This document shows positions 6,557 through 14,233 of a DNA stretch of 14,282 nt, one piece after another (the first letter of the stretch is position 1; each line of letters starts with the position of its first letter). The stretch spans positions 1 to 14,282 of the forward strand of contig WTJR01000135.1 in assembly GCA_011524755.1 (NCBI GenBank), read 5' to 3'. The position numbers and the translations under genes are program-made. Source of the DNA: Halieaceae bacterium (lineage in GTDB: Bacteria; Pseudomonadota; Gammaproteobacteria; Pseudomonadales; Halieaceae). A model generated the notes under the pieces. It ran no database searches. It saw nothing but the letters and a program-made list of their open reading frames with translations, and was not told the origin of the DNA.

Positions 6557-7034
6557 TCTGCCACTCTCCTGTTTTACCACCTGACTTGTGCAGCAGCGCG
6601 GTCTGCTCGATTACCATGCCCCGATCTATCCCCTTGGCCATGTCATACAGCGTGAGCGCTGCAACGGACGCCGCGGTCAGCGCCTCCATTTCGATGCCCG
6701 TCTGACCTCGAACCTTACAGGTGACATCGATTACCACGCCCGGGAGGTCATGATCGATAGTAAGATCGACGGACACCTTCGTAATGGGCAAGGGATGGCA
6801 CAGGGGTATTAAGTCGCTGGTTTTTTTGGCGGCCTGAATAGCTGCGATGCGAGCCGTAGCAAGCGCATCACCCTTCTTGAGTTCACTCGATTCAATCGCC
6901 GCCAAGGTTTCTGGCTGCATTCTGATCTTGGATCGTGCTGTAGCGATCCGTTGAGTAACGGCCTTATCTCCCACATCAACCATGTGGGCCTCGCCTTTGC
7001 TGTCGAGATGGGTCAGGGACTGCTCGTCGCTCAT
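6540..7034 (-). CDS. moaC: Cyclic pyranopterin monophosphate synthase MoaC
   Basis: 164 residues, cytoplasmic. It converts the 3',8-cyclo-GTP product of MoaA to cyclic pyranopterin monophosphate, the second step of Moco synthesis. The protein follows E. coli MoaC (161) nearly end to end: LTHLDSKGEAHMVDV (7-21), KKGDALATARIA (53-64), LIPLCHPL (75-82), TGIEMEALTAASVAALTLYDM and KSGGKTG. The frame stays open 27 codons further upstream to a TTG, but homology begins at MSDEQSLTHL, so the ATG at 7034 is used. No good Shine-Dalgarno precedes it, which is odd. It is the first gene of moaC-moaD-moaE-NUDIX; moaA and moaB are not in the window. Confidence 0.95.
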   Translation of the reverse strand: MSDEQSLTHLDSKGEAHMVDVGDKAVTQRIATARSKIRMQPETLAAIESSELKKGDALATARIAAIQAAKKTSDLIPLCHPLPITKVSVDLTIDHDLPGVVIDVTCKVRGQTGIEMEALTAASVAALTLYDMAKGIDRGMVIEQTALLHKSGGKTGEWQNDDYR

Positions 7035-7170
7035 TGGGCTGTATTGCTGTTTGCCAAGGGACTGGAAGCTTACCCCAACTATGGCATGCTGTGTCGAAAG
7101 GGTGGGATGCAACAACGCGAGTTGAGCGAAGCTTGCCCAGAATAGCCCCTGATCATTGAAGAGAGACAGC
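7035..7170. promoter_or_regulatory. Divergent intergenic region between moaC and MFS gene
   Basis: About 136 bp separate the two divergently transcribed genes and must hold both promoters if each is transcribed from here. I looked for -35/-10 pairs on both strands and found none convincing. HindIII-type AAGCTT occurs twice (near 7066-7071 and 7129-7134). No Moco riboswitch could be recognised by eye. Confidence 0.35.
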
Positions 7171-8463
7171 GTGACTGACCCACAATCGAATAACTACAAG
7201 TGGTTTGTTCTGGCCATTCTCACCGTGGTCTATGCCTTTAACTTCATCGATCGTCAGATCTTGGTCATTTTGCAGGAGCCCATCAAAGCAGAGCTCGGGC
7301 TTAGTGATACTCAGCTGGGGCTATTAACCGGCTTCAGCTTTGCTGTGGTTTACGTAACCGCTGGCATCCCTATCGCCTGGTTGGCCGATCGAAGCAATCG
7401 ACGGAATATTGTCGCCGTCTCGCTCGGCATCTGGAGCGTTATGACCGCTTTGTCGGGCATGGTCCAGAACTACACCCAGCTGCTATTGGCCCGGCTGGGC
7501 GTGGGTCTCGGTGAGGCGGGCGGGTCGCCGCCCTCGCATTCGATGCTCAGCGACTACTTCCCTGAGGAGCAGCGCGGCACCGCACTCTCCATCTACACCA
7601 CGGGCATCTATCTCGGCATCTTTTTTGGTTACTTTGCGGGCGGTTGGATCGCGGACACCTACGGTTGGCGTAATGCATTTTTTATCGTCGGCATCCCCGG
7701 CGTAGTCTTGGCTTTTCTTCTGTTGCTGCTTGTGCGGGAGCCACCCAGAACCGTGCTGCCAAATGCAGTTGAGAACGAAAAAGCGAGCTTCAAGGAAACC
7801 ATCGTTTTTCTACTTCAACGACCGGCGTTTTGGTGGATTGCGCTGGGCTGTTCAACCGCGTCCTTCGTTGGCTACGGTAACGGTAACTTTTTTCCTTCGC
7901 TGCTCATCCGAAATTACGGACTCACAGTGACAGAGGTGGGCATGTTTATGGGCGTGATCTCGGGCTCCACTGGGATGCTGGGAACCTTCCTTGGGGGCTA
8001 CCTTGCCGATCGATGGGGCAAACGCGATAAGCGATGGTATGTCCGTATTGCGCTTTGGGGACTGATACTGTCGTTACCGCTGTCTTACTACACCTTGCTC
8101 GGTAGCGAGCCCCTCTATGTGGTTCTGGCTTACACCCCAGCGCATATCCTAAACACGCTCTACCTCGGGCCCTGCATCGCCATCTGCCACACATTAGTTG
8201 CTCCTAACATGCGGGCAAGCGCCTCGGCTGTCTTGCTATTCGTTATCAACATGATCGGCCTTGGTTTAGGGCCGCTGGTTGTGGGCGCCCTTTCTGATGC
8301 CTACATCCCTGTCTTTGGCGAGGAAAATCTGCGGTACGCGATGTTAACGGCTCTTACCATGGGCACCTTGGGGGTGTTCTTCTTTTGGATGGCTCATCGG
8401 ACGCTATTGGGAGACATATCCAAAACCGAGGCCGCACTGACAGGAATGACAGCAAAGTCTTAA
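7171..8463 (+). CDS. MFS transporter, Spinster-like family
   Basis: 430 residues with about 12 hydrophobic segments, an inner-membrane secondary carrier. The N-terminal helix holds the Spinster-type NFIDRQIL, and AGIPIAWLADRSNRRN is MFS motif A after TM2. ARLGVGLGEAGGSPPSHSMLSDYFP and RGTALSIYTTGIYLGIFFGYFAGGWIAD are typical of Spinster-like bacterial proteins; a second motif A (GGYLADRWGKRDKRW) starts the C-terminal half. GTG at 7171 is preferred because GAAGAG lies about 7 nt before it; a TTG at 7156 would add five residues. Such genes are abundant in lipid- and aromatic-degrading marine proteobacteria, but the substrate is unknown. It diverges from moaC and runs toward the helicase gene 100 nt downstream. 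Confidence 0.88.
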   Translation: MTDPQSNNYKWFVLAILTVVYAFNFIDRQILVILQEPIKAELGLSDTQLGLLTGFSFAVVYVTAGIPIAWLADRSNRRNIVAVSLGIWSVMTALSGMVQNYTQLLLARLGVGLGEAGGSPPSHSMLSDYFPEEQRGTALSIYTTGIYLGIFFGYFAGGWIADTYGWRNAFFIVGIPGVVLAFLLLLLVREPPRTVLPNAVENEKASFKETIVFLLQRPAFWWIALGCSTASFVGYGNGNFFPSLLIRNYGLTVTEVGMFMGVISGSTGMLGTFLGGYLADRWGKRDKRWYVRIALWGLILSLPLSYYTLLGSEPLYVVLAYTPAHILNTLYLGPCIAICHTLVAPNMRASASAVLLFVINMIGLGLGPLVVGALSDAYIPVFGEENLRYAMLTALTMGTLGVFFFWMAHRTLLGDISKTEAALTGMTAKS

Positions 8464-8563
8464 GCTGAATCACTAGGGTTAACTGCAAGTAGTGGCAGGA
8501 TTTCCCTTTTGAATTGGGGCCTTAACGCGTAGTCTGCGCGCTTTCCTCGCCCGTATATCTGTT

Positions 8564-10297
8564 ATGACCGACACCACCCCTTCGCCCATGGCGTTTTCAA
8601 GCCTTGGGTTACCGCCTTTTCTATTGGACTCTCTCAGCGTACTGGGCTACGAAGAGGCCACGCCCATTCAGGCGGAAACCATTCCGGCCCTAATGGCAGA
8701 CAGGGATGTAGTCGGCATTGCCCAGACAGGCACGGGCAAAACGGCGGCATTTGCGCTTCCGGCATTAGCCAAGCTCGACTACAAACGGCGAAACCCACAG
8801 GTCCTGGTTCTCTGCCCCACTCGCGAACTATCCATGCAAGTCGCGGATGCGTTCAGGAGCTATGCCAAATCGTCTGATGGCTGCCGAGTCGTGGCATTGT
8901 GCGGTGGTAATGATATGCGTCAGCAACTTCGGAGCCTAAAAGAAGGGGTTCATATCGTCGTAGCCACGCCCGGTCGTTTGCTGGACCACCTGAAGCGAGG
9001 CAGCGCCGATTTCAGTGAAATAAAGTCAGTCGTCCTCGATGAGGCGGATGAGATGCTTAGGATGGGCTTCATCGATGATGTCGATGAAATCCTCGCTCAG
9101 ACACCGAAGGGCAGACGCGTCGCCCTCTTCTCGGCAACCATGCCCCAGCGCATCAGAGAGATTGCGAGCGAGCATTTGCAAGATCCAGTGGAAGTCGCCA
9201 TTACATCGGCCGCCACAACCAATGCGAACATTCAACAATGCTATTGGCTCGTAAAAGGTACGAACAAACTCGACGCTCTGACACGCTTTCTGGGTGTCGA
9301 GGATACACAAGGCGTCATTGTGTTCGTCAGAACCCGAGAGAGCACGTCAGCCATTGCAGACCAATTACGCCAGCGCGGTTTTAACGCATCCCCCTTAAAC
9401 GGCGATATCGATCAAAAAACGCGTTTTAAAACAGTCGAGCAACTCAAGGATGGACGACTCGATATTGTCGTCGCCACTGATGTTGCGGCACGAGGGCTGG
9501 ATGTAGAGCGAATTACACACGTCATCAACTATGACATTCCCTTCGACAGGGAATCCTACGTCCACCGTATTGGCAGAACCGGGCGTGCTGGGCGTGAAGG
9601 CAAAGCAATCTTGTTCGTGGCTCCCCGAGAACGCCGCATGCTTCATAACATCGAGCGCGTTACAAAGCAGAAGATTGAGCAAATTGATCTCCCGTCGTTT
9701 GAGGACATTGACGCAAAAGCACGAGAGCGACTGATCGCACAACTTCGCTCTGGGCTGGAAGCGCAACACCACCCTCGCGCGAATGATGCCATTGAGCAGT
9801 TAATCAACGAGGGAAACACCCATCGGGATATTGCGCTAGCTCTGGCAACCATGATCATCGACGGCACTGAACCCCCTCGTGAAACGCGAACCACTAAAAA
9901 GCCCCTCGGTGGTGACAGTGAGCGCCCGAAGAAGTCACGCGAACCCCTTCCGCTTCGTGACAAGCGAGGTAAGGAACGCGAGGTACCGCTTACCTACACT
10001 GCGAAAGAGCTGGGACGTGCCAGACCACTTGATGAGCATCCAGACGTCGTCATGGAGCGCTTCTGGCTTGCTGTCGGCCGAAAACAGGGCGTTAAGGCAC
10101 GCGAAATCGTTGGTGCCATTGCCAATGAGGCCGGTATCGAAGGCCAGTTCATTGGCAGTATTAATATTTTCGAACACTACTCGACGGTCGACCTCCCCGA
10201 GGGTATGCCTAAGCCGATTTTGAAGCATCTAAAGAAAACCCGAGTCAAAGGCACTAACTTGGGCATGGTGCGCGTCGTCGACTCATTCTCCTCGTAA
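8564..10297 (+). CDS. deaD: DEAD-box ATP-dependent RNA helicase (DeaD/CsdA-type)
   Basis: 577 residues, cytoplasmic; unwinds RNA in ribosome assembly and cold adaptation. Motifs in order: Q-motif with ATPIQAETIP (32-41), AQTGTGKT (53-60), PTRELS (85-90), GG (114-115), TPGR (135-138), DEAD (159-162), SAT (190-192), VIVFVRT (251-257), RGLD (310-313) and HRIGRTGR (334-341). A basic linker (about 436-472) leads to a DbpA-like RRM domain (about 497-572, FWLAVGRKQGVKAREIVGAI and GSINIFEHYSTVDL). E. coli DeaD is somewhat longer (629 by recall), the difference lying in the tail. The ATG at 8564 has no clear ribosome site; a second ATG at 8588 would begin right at the Q-motif and is the alternative. 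The 100 nt upstream are too short to judge for cold-shock leader structure. DbpA itself is less likely given the long linker. Confidence 0.93.
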   Translation: MTDTTPSPMAFSSLGLPPFLLDSLSVLGYEEATPIQAETIPALMADRDVVGIAQTGTGKTAAFALPALAKLDYKRRNPQVLVLCPTRELSMQVADAFRSYAKSSDGCRVVALCGGNDMRQQLRSLKEGVHIVVATPGRLLDHLKRGSADFSEIKSVVLDEADEMLRMGFIDDVDEILAQTPKGRRVALFSATMPQRIREIASEHLQDPVEVAITSAATTNANIQQCYWLVKGTNKLDALTRFLGVEDTQGVIVFVRTRESTSAIADQLRQRGFNASPLNGDIDQKTRFKTVEQLKDGRLDIVVATDVAARGLDVERITHVINYDIPFDRESYVHRIGRTGRAGREGKAILFVAPRERRMLHNIERVTKQKIEQIDLPSFEDIDAKARERLIAQLRSGLEAQHHPRANDAIEQLINEGNTHRDIALALATMIIDGTEPPRETRTTKKPLGGDSERPKKSREPLPLRDKRGKEREVPLTYTAKELGRARPLDEHPDVVMERFWLAVGRKQGVKAREIVGAIANEAGIEGQFIGSINIFEHYSTVDLPEGMPKPILKHLKKTRVKGTNLGMVRVVDSFSS

Positions 10298-10304
10298 TCT
10301 CATC

Positions 10305-10326
10305 TATCGCCGAAACCTCGGCGATA
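10305..10326 (+). terminator. Perfect 9-bp hairpin after the helicase gene
   Basis: TATCGCCGA, loop AACC, TCGGCGATA: nine perfect base pairs beginning 8 nt after the helicase TAA. There is no T-tract behind it, so it is not a standard intrinsic terminator; it may stop transcription weakly or protect the mRNA end. The rest of the gap to the next gene (10327-10456) shows no feature I can name beyond the ribosome site of the ligase. Confidence 0.5.
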
Positions 10327-10456
10327 CGCTACCGACTCCGGTCTATGCTCTAGCATTCTCTTGTTGCTCATGAGACGCTCAAGGCTGTGGATCGGCGTTT
10401 GATTCCCATGTCAGCGCCGCGCTGTGAAACAACAATAAATTCAGCGGAGCAAAACA

Positions 10457-12082
10457 ATGGAATTTCACTTCAATAATGTCTGGACAGCGCTTTCAGAGAC
10501 ATTTCCCGACAGACCCGCACTTATCTGCGAAGGTAAGACGGTCACTTGGTCACAGTTTAACGAGCGAGCAGCCCGTCTCGCGGGTTTATTTAGCGACAAC
10601 GGTGTTACCAATGGGGCTTCTGTGGGCATGTACATGCTCAACTGCAACGAATACACAGAAGCGCACTTTGGCTGCTTCAAGCAGTCAGTCTGCCCAGTCA
10701 ACGTCAATTACCGCTATCGTGCCGAGGAGTTGATCTATCTGCTCGATAACAGCGATGCCGAAGTGGTTATTTATCATGCAAGCTATGCCCCCCGCATTGC
10801 CGAAATTCGAGACAGCCTTCCCAAGATAAAACTCTACATTCAGGTAGAGGATGAATCGGGCAATCCGCTGCTAGATGGTGCCTTGGATTATGAGACGGCC
10901 CTAGCCGACTCGACACCGCTCCCCTTTACGCCAAGTGCCTACGACGATCGCTACATGCTGTATACCGGCGGTACCACCGGCATGCCAAAGGGCGTTATGT
11001 ATGACAACGGTGCCCTCGCCCATTGGCTATGCATCGGTGGCTATACATCGCGTGGCCTCCCGCCACCGACTTCCATTGATGAGGTCCTTGCCGGAGCCAA
11101 AGCCATTACCGAGATGGGTGCGGTGCACCGAAGCTTGCCTGCTTGCCCACAAATGCATGGAACGGGCATGTGGATTGGGACCATGGTTGCATTGAACTGT
11201 GGCGGCACGGTGATCACACAACGAACCCAGCATCTGGACGCGGATGCCTTAATGCAGTGTGTGGTTGATAATGAAGTGACCGATCTGACCATTGTCGGTG
11301 ACGCATTTGCGAGGCCAATTCTGGCCGCGCTCGATGCTGCAAAGGCGGCAGGCAAGCCCTATGACTTGTCACGTGTAGGTCAAATTGCGTCCTCAGGTGT
11401 CATGTGGTCTTCCGAAATCAAAGAGGGCCTTCTCGAGCATCAGGATATGGTGCTCAACGACATCATGGGCTCAACAGAGGGCTCCATGGGCGGGTCGATT
11501 AGTACACGAGACAACGCCGCGAAAACCGCGAAATTTAGCATCGCGGAATACGTAAAAGTGTTCAACGAAGACGATGAGCCTGTCGCGCCCGGATCGGGCG
11601 AAATGGGGATGGTTGCGACGGCAGGCATCGTGCCTCGTGGTTACTACAAAGATGAGGAGAAGTCGGCGCGAACCTTCCGGACCGTCAATGGTGTTCGTTA
11701 CTCCTTCCCGGGAGATTTCGCGACGGTCGAGGCGGATGGAAGCATCACACTTCTAGGTCGCGGATCTCAATGCATCAACACCGGTGGTGAAAAAGTGTTC
11801 ACGGAAGAGGTTGAGGAGTCCATCAAGCGGCACGATGATGTAGAGGACTGCCTCGTCGTGGGATTACCGGACGAGCGTCTTGGCAACCGAGTGGTCGCGG
11901 TGTACTCGCAAAAGCCAGGGACAGCACCCATTGGTGAAGACGGGTTGCGAGAGCATGTTCGATCACAACTCGCCGGGTACAAAGCCCCTAAGCAAGCCAT
12001 TTGCGTGGATGTGGTGCAACGCGCACCGAATGGAAAAGCCGACTATAAATGGGCCAAAGCAACCGCAGAAGCCCACCAGTAA
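10457..12082 (+). CDS. Acyl-CoA synthetase (AMP-forming ligase, FadD17/19-like)
   Basis: 541 residues, cytoplasmic or membrane-associated. It activates a carboxylic acid with ATP to an acyl-adenylate and then forms the CoA thioester. Motifs: P-loop YTGGTTGMPKG (169-179), MGSTEGSMGGS, FPGD and GRGSQCINTGGEKVFTEEVEE (hinge and A8 region), and the C-terminal PNGKADYKWAK with the catalytic lysine K527. The VNVNYRYRAEELIYLL and INTGGEKVF blocks follow the group that includes mycobacterial FadD17 and FadD19, whose known substrates are steroid side chains and fatty acids; that does not fix the substrate here. ATG at 10457 has GGAG about 7 nt upstream. It is 31 nt ahead of a secreted hydrolase gene on the same strand. 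Confidence 0.9.
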   Translation: MEFHFNNVWTALSETFPDRPALICEGKTVTWSQFNERAARLAGLFSDNGVTNGASVGMYMLNCNEYTEAHFGCFKQSVCPVNVNYRYRAEELIYLLDNSDAEVVIYHASYAPRIAEIRDSLPKIKLYIQVEDESGNPLLDGALDYETALADSTPLPFTPSAYDDRYMLYTGGTTGMPKGVMYDNGALAHWLCIGGYTSRGLPPPTSIDEVLAGAKAITEMGAVHRSLPACPQMHGTGMWIGTMVALNCGGTVITQRTQHLDADALMQCVVDNEVTDLTIVGDAFARPILAALDAAKAAGKPYDLSRVGQIASSGVMWSSEIKEGLLEHQDMVLNDIMGSTEGSMGGSISTRDNAAKTAKFSIAEYVKVFNEDDEPVAPGSGEMGMVATAGIVPRGYYKDEEKSARTFRTVNGVRYSFPGDFATVEADGSITLLGRGSQCINTGGEKVFTEEVEESIKRHDDVEDCLVVGLPDERLGNRVVAVYSQKPGTAPIGEDGLREHVRSQLAGYKAPKQAICVDVVQRAPNGKADYKWAKATAEAHQ

Positions 12083-12096
12083 ACGCCCGCCATTAA

Positions 12097-12109
12097 AGCC
12101 TTGGAGGCT
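12097..12109 (+). promoter_or_regulatory. Small hairpin over the ribosome binding site of the lipoprotein gene
   Basis: AGCCT, loop TGG, AGGCT can pair as a 5-bp stem. The GGAGG ribosome site of the lipoprotein gene (12103-12107) lies partly in the loop and mostly in the 3' arm, so the fold could lower translation start. The stem is short and may be chance. Confidence 0.3.
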
Positions 12110-12113
12110 ACGT

Positions 12114-13475
12114 ATGAACAAGCTAGTTAGTCTTTCCTTCATCGTAGCCCTCTCACTTCAAGCCTGCGGGGGCGGAGGCGGTGGCTCAACACCACCCTCC
12201 TCTGTTGTAACGCCACCGCCGAGTTTCGAATCACCGCATCCCGATACCTGGGAGACACAATCCCCAACTGATGCCGGTTTTAACGCCGCAGCATTGTCGG
12301 ATGCTTTTGATTACGCCATGCAAGACGGGACATTTACCCAGGCAGCACTGGTCATACGAGACGGCAAACTCATCGAGGAGCAGTATCGAGGCATTGCGGA
12401 CGGTGAGGTTAATACGCTCACTTCGCTGGGGTCCTACCCTGGCGATCAAGATCCGGCATTCTGGACTGAAAACTATGGAACTCGCGACAGCGCAAGCCTG
12501 ATGACCTCATGGTCTACCGCGAAGTCCTTTACCAGCATGCTGATCGGCATGGCCATCGAGAAAGGCTTCATCACATCGACCGATCAATTAGCCTCAGATT
12601 TCATCACCGAATGGCAGGCCGATGACCGCATCAATATCACCATTGAGCAGCTATTAGACATGCGCTCGGGGCTTGTGCCTGTGTGCTTTTTACCCAGCAC
12701 CGGCGACCTCGGAGAGTGTGCTAACCAAGGCGATGCGGCAGCCGGTGGGAATATCGTGTTTTACCCGGATCAAATGTCGGGATGCATCAATCGTGATCTT
12801 GCAGTCGATGGTGCTGCCTATCCCTGGGACTCCGATGGCATCTACAGAGCCGGCGAATTTCTCTACTCGAATTGTGATACTCAGGTTCTGGGCGAAATAC
12901 TGTTTCGAGCGACCGGACAGGATCCTGGAACGTTTGCACAAACGGAGCTCTTCGAGCCTATCAATATGACCGCTTATTGGTGGCGCGATAACGTGGAAAG
13001 CGGTCAGTCAAACGGGAACTACCTGACGTATTGCTGCCTCGATGCCACACCTCGTGATTTTGCGAAGTTTGGTTACCTGATGCACTTAGGCGGTATCGAG
13101 CTGGAAAGTGGGACACAGTATGGCAGCTACGTATCGCAAGTTCGCGCGATGGATAGCTTTTACGATAAGCAATTCTGGAGTTTCTGTGGCGAGGAAGATG
13201 GCAACGGTGGTTGTTTAAACCTTGTGATTGTCACCCGCGGCTTTGACGGGCAATTCATCGCAATGGACTTCAAACACAATCTGATTTTAGTCCGGGCAAG
13301 CCTATATCAGCCTTACCTAAATCGATCAGACGAGCGAAAAATGTTCCTTATTCCGGGTTCTGTCGCCGATTCTAACTGGCTTGGCTCGGTGCCTAATGCG
13401 ATGGCCATCCCAGCGCCTTCGACCTTTTTCATCGAGGAGTTTCACGCGAGGGTTGTTGCGGCCCTCAACCCATAA
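12114..13475 (+). CDS. Secreted serine-hydrolase lipoprotein (beta-lactamase/NylB fold)
   Basis: 453 residues. A signal peptide (1-17) ends in the lipobox LQAC, with C18 as the lipidated residue, followed by six glycines and a Ser/Pro-rich linker (to about residue 45); the +2 residue is Gly, so outer-membrane sorting is likely. The catalytic domain has S134-T-A-K137 (STAKSFTS, serine nucleophile and lysine base), Y251-S-N, and GFDGQFI (about 377-383), as in class C beta-lactamase relatives and 6-aminohexanoate-dimer hydrolase. Esterase, amidase or peptidase activity is possible; no classical KTG box is seen, so antibiotic hydrolysis is not implied. Eight further cysteines (191, 202, 224, 254, 307, 308, 358, 367) suggest disulfides. 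ATG at 12114 has GGAGG 6 nt upstream; the frame runs open further upstream over the ligase gene but that is not coding. Confidence 0.86.
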   Translation: MNKLVSLSFIVALSLQACGGGGGGSTPPSSVVTPPPSFESPHPDTWETQSPTDAGFNAAALSDAFDYAMQDGTFTQAALVIRDGKLIEEQYRGIADGEVNTLTSLGSYPGDQDPAFWTENYGTRDSASLMTSWSTAKSFTSMLIGMAIEKGFITSTDQLASDFITEWQADDRINITIEQLLDMRSGLVPVCFLPSTGDLGECANQGDAAAGGNIVFYPDQMSGCINRDLAVDGAAYPWDSDGIYRAGEFLYSNCDTQVLGEILFRATGQDPGTFAQTELFEPINMTAYWWRDNVESGQSNGNYLTYCCLDATPRDFAKFGYLMHLGGIELESGTQYGSYVSQVRAMDSFYDKQFWSFCGEEDGNGGCLNLVIVTRGFDGQFIAMDFKHNLILVRASLYQPYLNRSDERKMFLIPGSVADSNWLGSVPNAMAIPAPSTFFIEEFHARVVAALNP

Positions 13476-13479
13476 AGCT

Positions 13480-13489
13480 TGAGCGCTCA
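13480..13489. repeat. 10-bp palindrome at convergent gene ends
   Basis: TGAGCGCTCA is a perfect palindrome in the 11-nt gap between the two convergent genes, overlapping the stop codon of the LysE-family gene. It has no T-tract and is too short for a clear terminator. Confidence 0.3.
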
Positions 13490-14146
13490 GAACAAACTTA
13501 GGATCACAGCGATACCAAAGCCCACGAAGAGGGTTCCAAACGCACTGTCGATAACCGGTGAGGCGCGAGTTAACGTTGCGGCAAACCGGTGATTGCTCGC
13601 CAATATACCGACGAGAGCGTACCAAGCTGCATCAATGAGGCCCGCCATTAGCGCGGCAAAGACCTGTGTTGAGATTAATTGTTCGGCACTCAGAAACTGG
13701 CTGAAGATCGCAACAAAAAATATCACCACCTTTGGATTGAAAAACACGATAAGGAAACCGTTTAAAGCGTGCTGCCAAAGCCCCAGAACTGAATTATCGG
13801 CGTTAGTCGTTGAATCATCGTTAGCATCCACATCTTCTGTGTTGACGCCTGTCAGCGTCGTAATAACGCCAAATAGCATCCGACAACCCAGATAGAGGAG
13901 GAAAAGCGCCCCACCGATCTGCAGGGCGTTCATGAAAAATACTGAGTTTTGAATAAGGGCGGCTAGGCCAAGTACCACAGCGAGGGCGTAGACGCTGATT
14001 CCGACCCCATGTGCCAGCGCTACAGCCAGAGCACTTGAACGACCGTGTGTGATAGCTGTGCGAAGGACAAGCGCGACGCTGGGACCGGGTGACATAGCGC
14101 CAGCCAGTAACGTCATTGCCAGTAATAGCCAGAGCTCAAGAGTCAC
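13487..14146 (-). CDS. LysE-family amino-acid/metabolite exporter
   Basis: 219 residues, an inner-membrane exporter of the LysE/RhtB superfamily with about six hydrophobic segments. The N-terminal helix ends in MSPGPSVALVLRTAITHG (18-35), the family hallmark, and FNPKVVIFFVAIFSQF (136-151) is the second typical block. Between helices 3 and 4 lies an acidic, asparagine-rich loop (about 100-118, E104, D105, D107, D110, D111, D117). The open frame extends upstream through the tRNA, so the start was chosen by homology: GTG at 14146 (MTLELWLLLAMTLL). It has no evident ribosome site, which leaves some doubt. It is convergent with the lipoprotein gene. Substrate unknown. Confidence 0.88.
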   Translation of the reverse strand: MTLELWLLLAMTLLAGAMSPGPSVALVLRTAITHGRSSALAVALAHGVGISVYALAVVLGLAALIQNSVFFMNALQIGGALFLLYLGCRMLFGVITTLTGVNTEDVDANDDSTTNADNSVLGLWQHALNGFLIVFFNPKVVIFFVAIFSQFLSAEQLISTQVFAALMAGLIDAAWYALVGILASNHRFAATLTRASPVIDSAFGTLFVGFGIAVILSLF

Positions 14147-14233
14147 GAAGCAGCCAAGCGTTGGTGTGGTTTCAGGTCTTAATGCGCCTCGGTGAGATGC
14201 AGCAGCCAACCAGACAGACACACGAAGAAAAAA

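Noticed and set aside
6557..6580. GTG start eight codons before the chosen moaD start
   Set aside because: The intervening bases contain the AGGAG ribosome site for the ATG, and MoaD homology starts at that ATG.
7035..7170. Moco riboswitch before moaC
   Set aside because: No recognisable conserved core or stable multi-stem fold by eye; a covariance-model search would be needed to claim it.
8464..8563. Terminator between the MFS and helicase genes (CACTA...TAGTG stem)
   Set aside because: Only 5 bp with a 14-nt loop and no T-tract.
11880..12113. Upstream extension of the lipoprotein frame over the ligase gene
   Set aside because: A signal peptide with lipobox and a strong GGAGG define the start at 12114; the extension lies in another frame of the ligase coding sequence.
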